A DNA stretch of 22,354 bases, taken from positions 1-22,354 of the forward strand of contig CAZGWV010000055.1 of the NCBI GenBank assembly GCA_964529555.1, read 5' to 3'. The notes under the pieces are model-generated. The model worked only from the letters and a program-made list of their open reading frames with translations. It had not been told where the DNA came from and did not search any database. This stretch comes from UBA7672 sp964529555. Lineage in GTDB: Bacteria > Pseudomonadota > Alphaproteobacteria > Caulobacterales > Hyphomonadaceae. The number at the start of each line of letters is the position of its first letter. The first letter of the stretch is position 1. This document shows, piece after piece, positions 6,516-15,780 of the stretch. The position numbers and the translations under genes were made by a program.

Positions 6516-7550
6516 ATGACGCGAGACGGCGACATCACCGATCCCGAACGCCAGCCCGGCGAGACGATGGACCGTGCGCTGCGGCCCACGGCGTTCGACG
6601 ATTTCACCGGGCAGGCCGCGGCCAAGGCCAACCTCAAGATTTTTGTTTCCGCCGCCCGCAAGCGGGGAGACGCGCTCGACCACGTCTTGCTGTCGGGCCC
6701 GCCGGGCCTCGGCAAGACGACGCTGGCGCAGATCCTTTCCCGCGAGATGGGCGTCGGTTTCCGCGCCACCTCCGGCCCGGTCATCGCCAAGGCGGGAGAC
6801 CTTGCGGCCCTGCTCACCAATCTCGAAGCGCGCGACGTGCTGTTCATCGACGAGATTCATCGCCTGCCGGCGCATGTGGAGGAAATTCTCTACCCCGCGA
6901 TGGAGGATCACACGCTCGATCTCATCATCGGGGAGGGGCCATCGGCGCGCTCGGTGAAGATCGACCTGCCGCCCTTCACGCTGGTCGGCGCGACCACGCG
7001 CGCGGGGCTGCTGTCCACGCCGCTGCGTGACCGTTTCGGCATTCCGATCCGCCTGGAGTTCTACACGCGCGAGGAACTGGGCTCGATCCTGCGCCGCGCC
7101 GGGACGAAGCTGGGCGCCAACATCACGCAGGATGGCGCCGAAGAAATCGCCGGCCGCTCGCGCGGCACGCCACGCATCGCCGTGCGCCTGCTGCGCCGCG
7201 TGCGCGATTTCTGCGAGGCCGAGGGCGTGAAGATCGACCGCAAGGGCGCCGCCATGTCGCTCGCGCGTCTCGAAGTGGACGAGGATGGCCTCGATGCGCT
7301 CGACCGCCGCTATCTCCAGGCGCTGGTGAAAACCTATTCCGGCGGCCCCGTCGGCGCCGACACGCTGGGCGCTGCGCTCTCCGAAGCGCGCGACGCCATC
7401 GAGGAGGTGATCGAGCCTTATCTCATGCAGCAGGGCTTCGTCGCCCGCACGCCGCGCGGCCGCGTCGCCACGCCCAAGGCGTGGGAGCGTGTCGGCCTTA
7501 AACCGCCTGCCAGCTTGCAGACGCCGCTGTTCGAGGAAGACGGCGAGTAG
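6516..7550 (+). CDS. ruvB: Holliday junction branch migration helicase RuvB
   Basis: Hexameric AAA+ motor that drives branch migration with RuvA. The 344-aa length is typical. The N terminus carries LRPTAFDDFTGQ. Walker A GPPGLGKT is at 61-68, Walker B with FIDEIHRL near 110-117, sensor 1 with GATTRAG at 158-164, and the RDRFGI arginine-finger region at 171-176. The C-terminal winged-helix domain ends with the family block EPYLMQQGFVARTPRGRVAT. It has its own SOS box and is therefore probably transcribed separately from ruvCA. The next gene is convergent, 29 nt away. Confidence 0.97.
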   Translation: MTRDGDITDPERQPGETMDRALRPTAFDDFTGQAAAKANLKIFVSAARKRGDALDHVLLSGPPGLGKTTLAQILSREMGVGFRATSGPVIAKAGDLAALLTNLEARDVLFIDEIHRLPAHVEEILYPAMEDHTLDLIIGEGPSARSVKIDLPPFTLVGATTRAGLLSTPLRDRFGIPIRLEFYTREELGSILRRAGTKLGANITQDGAEEIAGRSRGTPRIAVRLLRRVRDFCEAEGVKIDRKGAAMSLARLEVDEDGLDALDRRYLQALVKTYSGGPVGADTLGAALSEARDAIEEVIEPYLMQQGFVARTPRGRVATPKAWERVGLKPPASLQTPLFEEDGE

Positions 7551-7579
7551 CGGTCGGAACGGGCGTCCGCCCCAATGGA

Positions 7580-7753
7580 TCAGGGCGCATCCTGCGTCTT
7601 GCCCTTCTTCCACGCTTGCTTCGATTCCTCATCGTCCACCGGCTTGCCGACGACCTTGGCCTTGTTCGGCGGCGGATAGGGCGGCGTGCGCTTGTCGGTA
7701 TGCAACTCCTTGTCAGCTGGATCGTGCATGTGAGGTTCGTCCTTGTCTGCCAT
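7580..7753 (-). CDS. small hydrophilic protein of unknown function (57 aa)
   Basis: Start chosen at the ATG preceded by AAGGGAG, eight bases upstream; a longer reading frame begins 102 bases earlier without such a site. The product, MADKDEPHMHDP...KTQDAP, is very polar, rich in Lys, Asp and Pro, and likely disordered, with a PPYPPPNKAKVVGKPV segment in the middle. There is no signal peptide or membrane segment. I do not recognise a family. It is convergent with ruvB and divergent from the SRPBCC lipoprotein gene. Confidence 0.62.
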   Translation of the reverse strand: MADKDEPHMHDPADKELHTDKRTPPYPPPNKAKVVGKPVDDEESKQAWKKGKTQDAP

Positions 7754-7821
7754 GGCCAATCTCCCTTGCGCCTGCATCCCGATGAACGGCTGTCCTGCCG
7801 CCGGGTTGCCACGGGCATTGC

Positions 7822-7849
7822 TTGACGATGCGCGCGCCACGGTTATGGC
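7822..7849 (+). promoter_or_regulatory. possible sigma-70-type promoter for the SRPBCC gene
   Basis: TTGACG at 7822-7827 fits the -35 element of alphaproteobacterial housekeeping promoters. A weak -10 candidate (TATGGC at 7844) lies 16 bases further. It is the only obvious -35 in the divergent gap. Called by eye only. Confidence 0.35.
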
Positions 7850-7880
7850 TGGCAAAAAACAGGGATGTCGGGAGAACGGG

Positions 7881-8525
7881 ATGATTCACATGCGCGCGCT
7901 GACTGCACTTATGTTTGCCGGGATGGCGTCGGGCTGCGTCATGGTCCACGCGCGCGACACGACGCACGCCGCGCCGGCTCCTTCCGTCGCGCAGGCAGCC
8001 GCACCTGTGGGGGCGCCTGCGCCCGTGACGCCAGCCCCGACAACGCCGCCGCCGCTGCAGGTGCCGGATTTCAACTACGTCACCATCCCGATGGAGATCA
8101 CGGTCAACAAGCCGGTGGCGGATGTGTGGGCGCGCATCGGCAAGTATTGCGACATCGCCGAATGGTTCCAGATCGCGACAGGCTGCACGATCACGCACGG
8201 CACGGACAACGAAGTCGGCGCGGTGCGTTCGGTCGGCGCTGAAATTCTCGTCGCGAAGACGCAGTATTCCTACGCCTACACACAGCCCGTGCGCGAAGGA
8301 CGCCTGTACAACCTCTATCACGGCAATCTGGAAGCGCGCGCCATAGACGCCAATACGACGAAGCTGCTCTATACGCTGGTCTACGATCTCTCGCTGGTGG
8401 CGGGCGACGAAGCGGCCAAGGCGGCGGATGTGGAACGCCGCCGCGTCGCTTTTAATCGTGCGCTGGCCAACATGAAGACACTGGCCGAAGGCGGAACCCT
8501 GCCGCCGCCGGCGCCGCGTAACTAG
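7881..8525 (+). CDS. SRPBCC (START/polyketide-cyclase-like) family lipoprotein
   Basis: A 214-aa protein from the ATG that follows GGGAGA by five bases; an in-frame ATG nine bases later is possible. The N terminus is a lipoprotein signal ending in MASGC (Cys19), followed by a Pro/Ala-rich linker to about residue 65. The rest fits a SRPBCC hydrophobic-ligand-binding fold: a first strand then VNKPVADVWARIGKYCDIAEWF, the usual helix-loop, YSYAYTQPVREGRLYNLYHGNLEA strands, and a C-terminal helix ending ALANMKTLAEGG. The ligand is unknown. A membrane-tethered, periplasm-facing SRPBCC protein is uncommon, since most are cytosolic. Confidence 0.8.
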   Translation: MIHMRALTALMFAGMASGCVMVHARDTTHAAPAPSVAQAAAPVGAPAPVTPAPTTPPPLQVPDFNYVTIPMEITVNKPVADVWARIGKYCDIAEWFQIATGCTITHGTDNEVGAVRSVGAEILVAKTQYSYAYTQPVREGRLYNLYHGNLEARAIDANTTKLLYTLVYDLSLVAGDEAAKAADVERRRVAFNRALANMKTLAEGGTLPPPAPRN

Positions 8526-8547
8526 CCGGCGCGCGAGTCCCCGTACC

Positions 8548-8645
8548 GCTCACCATGAGGGCTCTAGCTACTGCCGTCAGAGAGAGGACCCTCATGGTGA
8601 GCAGTTCGCCTGCGAATGCAGGCGAACGTCCGTCGAACCACGAGG
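8548..8645. repeat. cluster of palindromic intergenic repeats
   Basis: GCTCACCATGAGGG (8548-8561) recurs inverted as CCCTCATGGTGAGC (8589-8602). The latter, with GTCGAACCACGAGGGG at about 8631-8646, forms the ends of a CCCTCATGGTGAGC...GTCGAACCACGAGGG repeat, a recurrent type in related genomes. Its centre is a perfect hairpin, TTCGCCTGC-GAAT-GCAGGCGAA (8605-8626). It fills the space between the convergent SRPBCC and 8664-9194 genes and may work as a bidirectional terminator. Confidence 0.72.
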
Positions 8646-8663
8646 GGCCGGGCTCGCTGACGG

Positions 8664-9194
8664 CTAGCATTCACGTCTCAGCGTCGCGGCTGCGCCCTGC
8701 ATCTGCGTTTCGATCTGCGTGCGCAGGTTCGCGGTGGCGGATTTTTCTGCGTGCGTCAGCCGGGCGACGTCCGGGTCGAACGGTTTGCCTGCGATCAGGA
8801 ATGCGGCGGACGACCAGGCAAGCCCGCGCTGAAGGGCCGGGCTCGGCGCCGCAATGCCCAGCCGTTTCAGCCAGCGCACAATGCCAGGCGTGTCCGATCT
8901 CTGCGCCGCCTCGAGCAGTGCGAGGATCGCCGCTTCGTCCCACGTCACGCCGCGCACGCACAGCCAGCCGAGCGTCAGCTTGCGCTGGCTTTCCGCGCAC
9001 AAGGCGTGCGCGAGGATCGCTGCGCCCTGCGCGGCGGTTGCGCCCTGCGAGCCCAGATGATTTTCGAACGCGCGCGTGAGATTCGGGCAGCGGCCGCGTC
9101 CCGCCGCGATCAGCCTCAATCCGCCGATCATCAACCGCTCGCTGATGCCCAATGCAGTCAGCGTCACGCCGGGGAGGATCTCGTCGTCATTCAT
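8664..9194 (-). CDS. helical protein of unknown function
   Basis: A 176-aa protein starting at MNDDEILPG. This start is fixed by AAGGAGAG six bases upstream; the frame stays open for another 216 bases but that part reads through the promoter. It is predicted to be almost all alpha-helical, with several Leu/Ala-rich helices (ISERLMIGGLRLIAAGR, AAQGAAILAHALCAE, WDEAAILALLEAAQ) and four scattered cysteines, the last being the final residue. There is no signal peptide or clear membrane segment. I cannot name the family. The inverted-repeat operator in its promoter suggests tight regulation by a dimeric repressor. Confidence 0.72.
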   Translation of the reverse strand: MNDDEILPGVTLTALGISERLMIGGLRLIAAGRGRCPNLTRAFENHLGSQGATAAQGAAILAHALCAESQRKLTLGWLCVRGVTWDEAAILALLEAAQRSDTPGIVRWLKRLGIAAPSPALQRGLAWSSAAFLIAGKPFDPDVARLTHAEKSATANLRTQIETQMQGAAATLRREC

Positions 9195-9279
9195 GCGCTC
9201 TCTCCTTGGCGCACGCGATGGCGGCGCCAGCGGCCGTTCGACCGGGCTGGGTGGAAGGGACTCAAGCCCCATGAATTGC

Positions 9280-9308
9280 ATTTGCGACTTAATCGCAAAT
9301 ACTGTCAA
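9280..9308 (-). promoter_or_regulatory. promoter with perfect inverted-repeat operator
   Basis: On the minus strand a perfect TTGACA -35 (9303-9308) is followed two bases later by an 8-bp inverted repeat, ATTTGCGA-N5-TCGCAAAT (arms 9293-9300 and 9280-9287), which fills the spacer and the -10 position. This layout is typical of a promoter blocked by a dimeric repressor. The TTGCGA-N5-TCGCAA pattern resembles Fur-family (iron or other metal) sites as I remember them from alphaproteobacteria. The regulator's identity is inference. Confidence 0.6.
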
Positions 9309-9379
9309 TGCGGATTCCGGGGGAAAAACGTCGCGCCGCGGGCTGGCGTGCAGCAATGCCCTTGGGCGCGAAGGAGGGC

Positions 9380-9904
9380 TCAGTCCGCCTTCAGATCGAT
9401 CGTCCCGCACAGCCGCAGGTTCACGCGGCCGGGCGCGAACGTTTCCTCGAAGATGTAGACACGCGCCGCCGCCTTCGTGTCGAAGCCATTCGCGCGGATC
9501 GAGCCGCTGGCGCTCTCGATGCCGATGAAGGGGATGCCGGCATGGCCGCCGCAGGCGCCGGTCATGGCCGGGCTGTAGTCATAGCCTTCGCGCGGCATCA
9601 CCTGGAAGACGGCCACCGGCTGCCTCGCGCCGGGAACGAGTCCCGCGCGTGCATTGCCAAGGAATTCCTTGTCCGCCGTGCCGATCTCGCCCGTGAAAGT
9701 CAGCACCGACGCAGGCTCCTCGCCAAGGCGCAGCGTGTGGGGGAAGGGACCCTTGCGGCCCGGCAGCGTTTCGACTTCGACCGTGAGCCCATCCGGCCCC
9801 GCATAGGCATGCGCGACCGGCCTGGGCTTCGGTCTTGCCTCTGGCGGCTGGGCATAGGCAGCCCCGGCGGCCAGCGCGACGATGGCGACGATCAGGCGTT
9901 TCAT
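9380..9904 (-). CDS. secreted protein of unknown function
   Basis: A 174-aa protein with a clean signal peptide (MKRLIVAIVALAAGAAYA, cleavage before QPPEA), so periplasmic or secreted. The mature domain looks beta-rich and has two cysteines (in TGACGGHAG and LRLCGTID) that could form a disulfide. Its start overlaps the stop of the B3 lactamase gene by four bases, implying one transcript and coupled translation. I do not recognise the family and cannot assign a joint function from the sequence. Confidence 0.8.
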   Translation of the reverse strand: MKRLIVAIVALAAGAAYAQPPEARPKPRPVAHAYAGPDGLTVEVETLPGRKGPFPHTLRLGEEPASVLTFTGEIGTADKEFLGNARAGLVPGARQPVAVFQVMPREGYDYSPAMTGACGGHAGIPFIGIESASGSIRANGFDTKAAARVYIFEETFAPGRVNLRLCGTIDLKAD

Positions 9905-10770
9905 TGCGCGGCGGTCTTCGCCGCTTCGGTGCGCTGTTTCAGCGTTGTCTCGAATGCCTCTTCAAGCCGCGCGATATAGGGCGCGAAGGCGCCGGGATCG
10001 ATGAAGAAGTTCTGCGAGGCGTCTGTCTTCGCCTTCTCGGCCTTCTGCAGCAGGCCGAAGAATTCCGGGTGCGGGGCGAGCGGGATATCGACCTGCATCG
10101 TCTTCGCCTTCGCGAATGTCGAGCGATAGTCTTCCACGATCCCTTCATACTGCAGCGGCGGCGTGATGCGGTTGGCCGCCACCGTCGCCGAGCAGAACAC
10201 CAGCACGTCGTAAGTCTCGCCCTGCGCGCTGGCGGTTGCGCCCCAGCTGGTGCAGCCGCGCGAATGGCCGGGCGTGAGGTTCGCCACGAGGTCGATGCCG
10301 CCCAGCTTCACATGCTCGCCATCCTTGAGCGCGCGATCCACCTTCACCGGCGGCGCGCCCATCGTCTTGTTGTCTTCGCTGCCCAGATAGAAGCCGCCCT
10401 CAAGCGCAGAGACATCGCCCTCCATCGCATAGAGCTGCGCGCCCGTTGCCGTTTTCAGGTCGGCGAGGCCGCCCGAATGATCGAAATGCGCATGGCTGTT
10501 CAGCAACACTTTCACATCGGTCAGCTTGAAGCCCAGCTTCTCGATATTGGCCTTGATGACGGCCGCGCCCTGCGGCGTTGCTCCATCGAGCAGCACATGG
10601 CCCTGCGCGCCCGTGAAGAGATATGCGCCGAGGCCCTCCGTGCCGACATAATAGATATTGTCGATGATGTGGAAGGGCTCCGCCGCCTTGTTCCAGTTGG
10701 CCTGCGCGAGGGCGGGCGAGGCGAACAGGCTGAGAGTCGCGGCAAGGGCAGCGGCCAGCTTTGCGTGCAT
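9901..10770 (-). CDS. subclass B3 metallo-beta-lactamase
   Basis: Zinc hydrolase of the metallo-beta-lactamase fold, closest in pattern to subclass B3 enzymes (the CAU-1, BJP-1 and L1 group), which hydrolyse beta-lactams in the periplasm. The 289-aa product has a signal peptide (cleavage near AlaLeuAla-Gln23). All expected ligands are present: HAHFDH (His93, His95, Asp97, His98), His169 in LTPGHSRGCTSW, and His234 in LAPHPEFF. The N-terminal DNIYYVGTEGLGAYLFTG block and the B3-type TPGHS-GCTSW pair fit. The next gene overlaps by four bases. Related chromosomal B3-like proteins are common in environmental alphaproteobacteria; whether this one confers resistance cannot be read from sequence. 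Confidence 0.88.
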   Translation of the reverse strand: MHAKLAAALAATLSLFASPALAQANWNKAAEPFHIIDNIYYVGTEGLGAYLFTGAQGHVLLDGATPQGAAVIKANIEKLGFKLTDVKVLLNSHAHFDHSGGLADLKTATGAQLYAMEGDVSALEGGFYLGSEDNKTMGAPPVKVDRALKDGEHVKLGGIDLVANLTPGHSRGCTSWGATASAQGETYDVLVFCSATVAANRITPPLQYEGIVEDYRSTFAKAKTMQVDIPLAPHPEFFGLLQKAEKAKTDASQNFFIDPGAFAPYIARLEEAFETTLKQRTEAAKTAAQ

Positions 10771-10927
10771 GTCGGTTCCCGGTGGTTTCTGTCAGTGGAT
10801 GTGCGGGCGTATCCTATCAGCGCGCTGCGCGGCTTGGCGAGTATACAGCGCAGGCGCAGACGGCCCGCGCCAATTCTCACGGAATGTCGCCGCCCGCGTT
10901 CGCCGCGACCTTGCCATGCGGATGCGG

Positions 10928-10959
10928 AAACACAAACGGCGGCCCGATGGGGCCGCCGT
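10928..10959 (-). terminator. rho-independent terminator of ftsH
   Basis: Arms ACGGCGGCCC (10936-10945) and GGGCCGCCGT (10950-10959) pair perfectly around GATG. Read on the minus strand, the stem is followed directly by TTTGTGTTT, a U-rich tail. It lies about 25 nt past the ftsH stop, closing the ybgC-to-ftsH block. Confidence 0.85.
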
Positions 10960-10983
10960 CCGCGTGTTTACATGTGAGGCCGA

Positions 10984-12894
<1,911 letters not shown>

Positions 12895-13012
12895 GCACGC
12901 GGCCTTTCAGTGGGCTTTGGCCTCAGAAGATAGGCGCGATAATCCACGAAAACGAGTGCTGAACCGTTAAGCCGCTGTCACTTTCCTGCGTCTTTTCGCC
13001 TGATCGGGGCGC

Positions 13013-14125
13013 TCAGACCCACAGCGGCCCCAGATTCGAGGGCCATAGCAGCCCGCCTGCCCGGCCCCAGTTCGGCAGCCAGGCGGTTTCCACCTGCGTT
13101 CCCCGCCGGGGGGGCGCCCGGCGAAAGGTCAACAAGGCTTCCTTGCGGATATGGATATGGGCGCCCGCCAGGGTGACGCCGCGTTGCAGCGCCGGGTCGC
13201 GCCGGGCGATGCGGTCGAGCAGGCGGTCCAGCGCGTCGCCCCGCAGGGGATGCGGTGAACAGCCAGCCGCCATCACCATTGCATCGATGAAACGCCGCCA
13301 GGCTTCATGGCCAACCAGGTCACGCGCATCGAGGTGGATATCGGCCTGACTGTATGACTTGCTGACGTGATCGATCATCAGCCGGAAGGCGGCCTTTGCC
13401 GTCGCCATGCGCAGCTCGGCCAGACCGTCCATCGTGTCGATGGCTTTCTGCTGTGTTGCCGGACCGATGCGTTCCAGCAGACGCCGCATCCGCACGCGCT
13501 CATACCGGGGGGACTGGTTGGAAGGATCGTCGATCCACGCGATCTCGCGCACGCGCAGGTAGTCGCGCAGTTCCTCGCGTCCGAACGCCAGAAGCGGACG
13601 GCAGATGTAAAGGCCGGACCCCTCGGGCCATACCGGGGAATGGGCGAAGGGCGTCAGTCCACACAGGCCGTACCAGCCCGATCCCTGCCGGGCGCGCATG
13701 AGGAAGGTTTCGAGGCGATCGTCGCGCGTGTGCGCCAGGTAGATCTGGCCGATCTCGTTCTTCTTGCCCCAGCGCGCGAGCATGGTGTGCCGCGCCTGCC
13801 GCGCCTCGGCCTGACTGGCCGGGCCCGTCCCGCTGCGCTCCCATCGCAAGATGGAATGCGGAACGCCCATCTCGGCGCAGACCCGTCCCACATAGGCGGC
13901 CTCCGCCGCAGACTCGGGCCGGAGGCCGTGATCCACTGTCACGGCGCTGAGAACGAGGCCGTGCGTCCGCGTCGCGACTTCCTGCGCCAGCGCGAGCATC
14001 GCCATCGAATCCGATCCGCCCGACACGGCAAGGACGAGATGCTTGTCGTGGCCATTGTCCCTGAAGTCGCGCGGGTTCGCGAGGCTGCCACCCAGTTCCG
14101 ATGAATATCGCAGGGCCTCGCGCAT
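13013..14125 (-). CDS. tilS: tRNA(Ile)-lysidine synthase TilS
   Basis: Attaches lysine to C34 of the minor tRNA-Ile (CAU anticodon), switching its codon and amino-acid identity. From the ATG at 14125 the product is 370 aa. The PP-loop SGGSDS (about 35-40), VDHGLRPESAAEA, the AHTRDDRLETFLMRARQGSGWYGLCGL region and RPLLAFGREELRDYL...WIDDPSN are all family blocks. The frame is open upstream, but that part overlaps the YbjN gene, and the only in-frame ATG after that gene's stop is the one chosen; it lacks a good ribosome binding site, so the start is uncertain. It ends soon after the substrate-binding helical region and appears to lack most of the extra C-terminal domain of the 432-aa E. coli enzyme. 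Confidence 0.92.
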   Translation of the reverse strand: MREALRYSSELGGSLANPRDFRDNGHDKHLVLAVSGGSDSMAMLALAQEVATRTHGLVLSAVTVDHGLRPESAAEAAYVGRVCAEMGVPHSILRWERSGTGPASQAEARQARHTMLARWGKKNEIGQIYLAHTRDDRLETFLMRARQGSGWYGLCGLTPFAHSPVWPEGSGLYICRPLLAFGREELRDYLRVREIAWIDDPSNQSPRYERVRMRRLLERIGPATQQKAIDTMDGLAELRMATAKAAFRLMIDHVSKSYSQADIHLDARDLVGHEAWRRFIDAMVMAAGCSPHPLRGDALDRLLDRIARRDPALQRGVTLAGAHIHIRKEALLTFRRAPPRRGTQVETAWLPNWGRAGGLLWPSNLGPLWV

Positions 14126-14174
14126 GCGCCGGGCAAGCGGCGAGATTGTCTCCTCGCCGTGCGGATTGGGAAAT

Positions 14175-14693
14175 TTATCTGGAGCCCAGGATTTCACGCT
14201 CGAAGATTTCGACCAGCTGCCGCCAGATGTCGAGCGTGTCCTCGAGATTGTCGGCGGTGACCCCGGCGTCGAGATTGATGTCCATCTGCAGCTTGGCCTG
14301 CGCCTGGTCATAGGTGACGCGAGCATAGCGCCAGCGCGCGTTGAAGGCGTTGGCCGACTCCCCGGTCAGGCTGGCCGGGCGGGCCGTCTGCACGATCAGC
14401 TGGATCGAGTTGCAGAACGTGCCGTTCTCGCACTCGTAGAACTGCATCAGGTAGTCGCTGCGCGATATCCGGCCCGCGATCACCGGATCGCCCTTGCCGT
14501 CGACCCGCAATTCGACGCGATAGCCGGTGCGTTCCATGAAGCGGGCGATGCCGGCGGGGTCGGAGGCGTCGAACATCCCGCCGCGAACCCGTTCGGCCGA
14601 GGGCGGCTGGGCCAGCGCGGCCGGCGCGGCAAAGGCCGCCGAGAGGGCGACGAGCGAGGCGGCTAGGCCGAAGGCGCGTTTCTGGAGCAGCAC
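14175..14693 (-). CDS. YbjN domain-containing exported protein
   Basis: A 172-aa protein with a signal peptide (MLLQKRAFGLAASLVALSAAFAAPAALA, cleavage before QPPS). The mature part matches the YbjN (putative sensory transduction regulator) fold pattern: a helix and strand near the N terminus (ARFMERTGYRVELRVDGKGDPVIAGRI), a central FYECENGTFCNSIQLIVQ strand pair with two cysteines, the NAFNARWRYARVTYDQAQAKLQMDINLDAGVTADNLEDTLDIW block typical of the family, and a closing helix. YbjN proteins are usually cytosolic, so the exported form here is worth noting. It sits between cpoB and tilS, 99 nt from cpoB and 49 nt from the chosen tilS start. Confidence 0.85.
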   Translation of the reverse strand: MLLQKRAFGLAASLVALSAAFAAPAALAQPPSAERVRGGMFDASDPAGIARFMERTGYRVELRVDGKGDPVIAGRISRSDYLMQFYECENGTFCNSIQLIVQTARPASLTGESANAFNARWRYARVTYDQAQAKLQMDINLDAGVTADNLEDTLDIWRQLVEIFEREILGSR

Positions 14694-14792
14694 GAAATCA
14701 ACCCGTCTGTTTCTGGCGGATACCCGGCCCCGTAGCTTCCAGATTCAGGTTTGCGATTCCTGAACGGCGCCTGTTCCGGGGGCAGCCATCGC

Positions 14793-15713
14793 TCAGGAGC
14801 ACTTGGCTTGCTGGCGTTCCTGATCGGCCAGCTGCTTGGCGAGCGCCGGCGCCTTGGGGAAATTCTGCGACATGAGTCCGAGCGTCCGGCAGGCCTGGGC
14901 CGTGTTGCCCATCAGGCGGAGCGAACGCGCCAGCTTCACCAGCCCGGTCGGGGCATGGGTGGACTTCGGATAATCCTTGATCAGCTTGCCATAGGCGGCG
15001 GCGGCCTCGGCGTAATTGTCCTGATAGAGCAGGGATTCCCCGAGATAGTAGTGCGCGTCGCCCGCGCTCTTGCTCTTGGGAAACCGGGTCAGGAATGCGT
15101 TGAAGGCGGCATTCGCCCCCGGAAAATCGCCAGCCTCGGTCAGCAGGGCCTTGGCCTGCTCGAACAGCGGGCCTTCTTCGGCGGGCAGGGAGGCGACGTC
15201 GAAAGCAGGGGCGGCGTTGGGGCCGGCGGCGGGCGTCAGCGAGATCGCGCCGCCGGCATTGGCGTCCTGACCGCCGGCTGCGGCCGCATCGGTCAGGCGG
15301 TCTTCGAGAGCCTCGATACGGTCCGCGAGCTTCTGGAGTTCCGCCTCGGCGCGGCGGCGGCCGGCGTCGGCTTCATCGGCCACGCGGCGGGCGTCACCCA
15401 GCGCCGCCCCGAGGGATTCGGCCCGGCTGGTGGCGGCGCGAAGGTCGGATTCGAGCGCATCGACGCGCGCGCGCAATTGCTCAACCGCCGGATCGGGCGC
15501 GGCGACATAAGGCTGGGAGGAGAAGACCTGAGCATTGGCGCGCGGGGCGAGCAGGGCGCACGCCGCGAACAAAGCCAGTGAAATCAGGGCTAAAGTGGAA
15601 AAGTCCAGACCCCTGGCCAGACCCCTGGACTGGGAGGCGGCGATGGCGCGTGGCCGGCGCAGGCGCGCCTGGCGAGTGAGGGTCTGCATGAGGTGAGCCT
15701 GCGAGCGTTTCAT
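14793..15713 (-). CDS. cpoB: Tol-Pal system protein CpoB (YbgF)
   Basis: Periplasmic factor that links peptidoglycan synthesis with Tol-Pal-driven outer membrane constriction. From the ATG at 15713 it is 306 aa: a long basic N-terminal stretch, a hydrophobic segment (about 38-58) and AlaAsnAla-Gln cleavage near 61, a coiled coil (about 75-142) as in YbgF trimerisation domains, an Ala/Gly linker, then tetratricopeptide repeats (about 180-300) with the family's FPKSKSAGDAHYYLGESLLYQDNYAEAAAAYGKLIKDYPKS. The start is uncertain: another ATG lies 24 bases later and neither has a clear ribosome binding site. A 12-bp tandem duplication sits in the signal region. A strong hairpin separates it from pal. 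Confidence 0.9.
   Translation of the reverse strand: MKRSQAHLMQTLTRQARLRRPRAIAASQSRGLARGLDFSTLALISLALFAACALLAPRANAQVFSSQPYVAAPDPAVEQLRARVDALESDLRAATSRAESLGAALGDARRVADEADAGRRRAEAELQKLADRIEALEDRLTDAAAAGGQDANAGGAISLTPAAGPNAAPAFDVASLPAEEGPLFEQAKALLTEAGDFPGANAAFNAFLTRFPKSKSAGDAHYYLGESLLYQDNYAEAAAAYGKLIKDYPKSTHAPTGLVKLARSLRLMGNTAQACRTLGLMSQNFPKAPALAKQLADQERQQAKCS
15605..15628. repeat. 12-bp tandem duplication in the cpoB signal region
   Basis: CCAGACCCCTGG occurs twice head to tail. On the coding strand it adds a four-residue in-frame duplication (ArgGlyLeuAla/ArgGlyLeuAsp) just before the hydrophobic core of the CpoB signal peptide. Confidence 0.8.
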
Positions 15714-15726
15714 GTCCGAAAAGCTA

Positions 15727-15767
15727 TCCGCCGCCCGTGCCGGAATTGTGGCGGCACGGGCGGCGGA
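15727..15767 (-). terminator. 16-bp hairpin between pal and cpoB
   Basis: Arms TCCGCCGCCCGTGCCG (15727-15742) and its exact complement (15752-15767) enclose a 9-nt loop. On the minus strand it is followed by TAGCTTTTCGG, a short T-run. This suggests partial termination or transcript processing after pal, which would let Pal be made in larger amounts than CpoB. Confidence 0.65.
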
Positions 15768-15780
15768 CTGCAGACGCAGG

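Noticed and set aside
6423..7613. 396-codon minus-strand frame opposite ruvB
   Set aside because: Shadow of ruvB, which has all AAA+ motifs on the plus strand.
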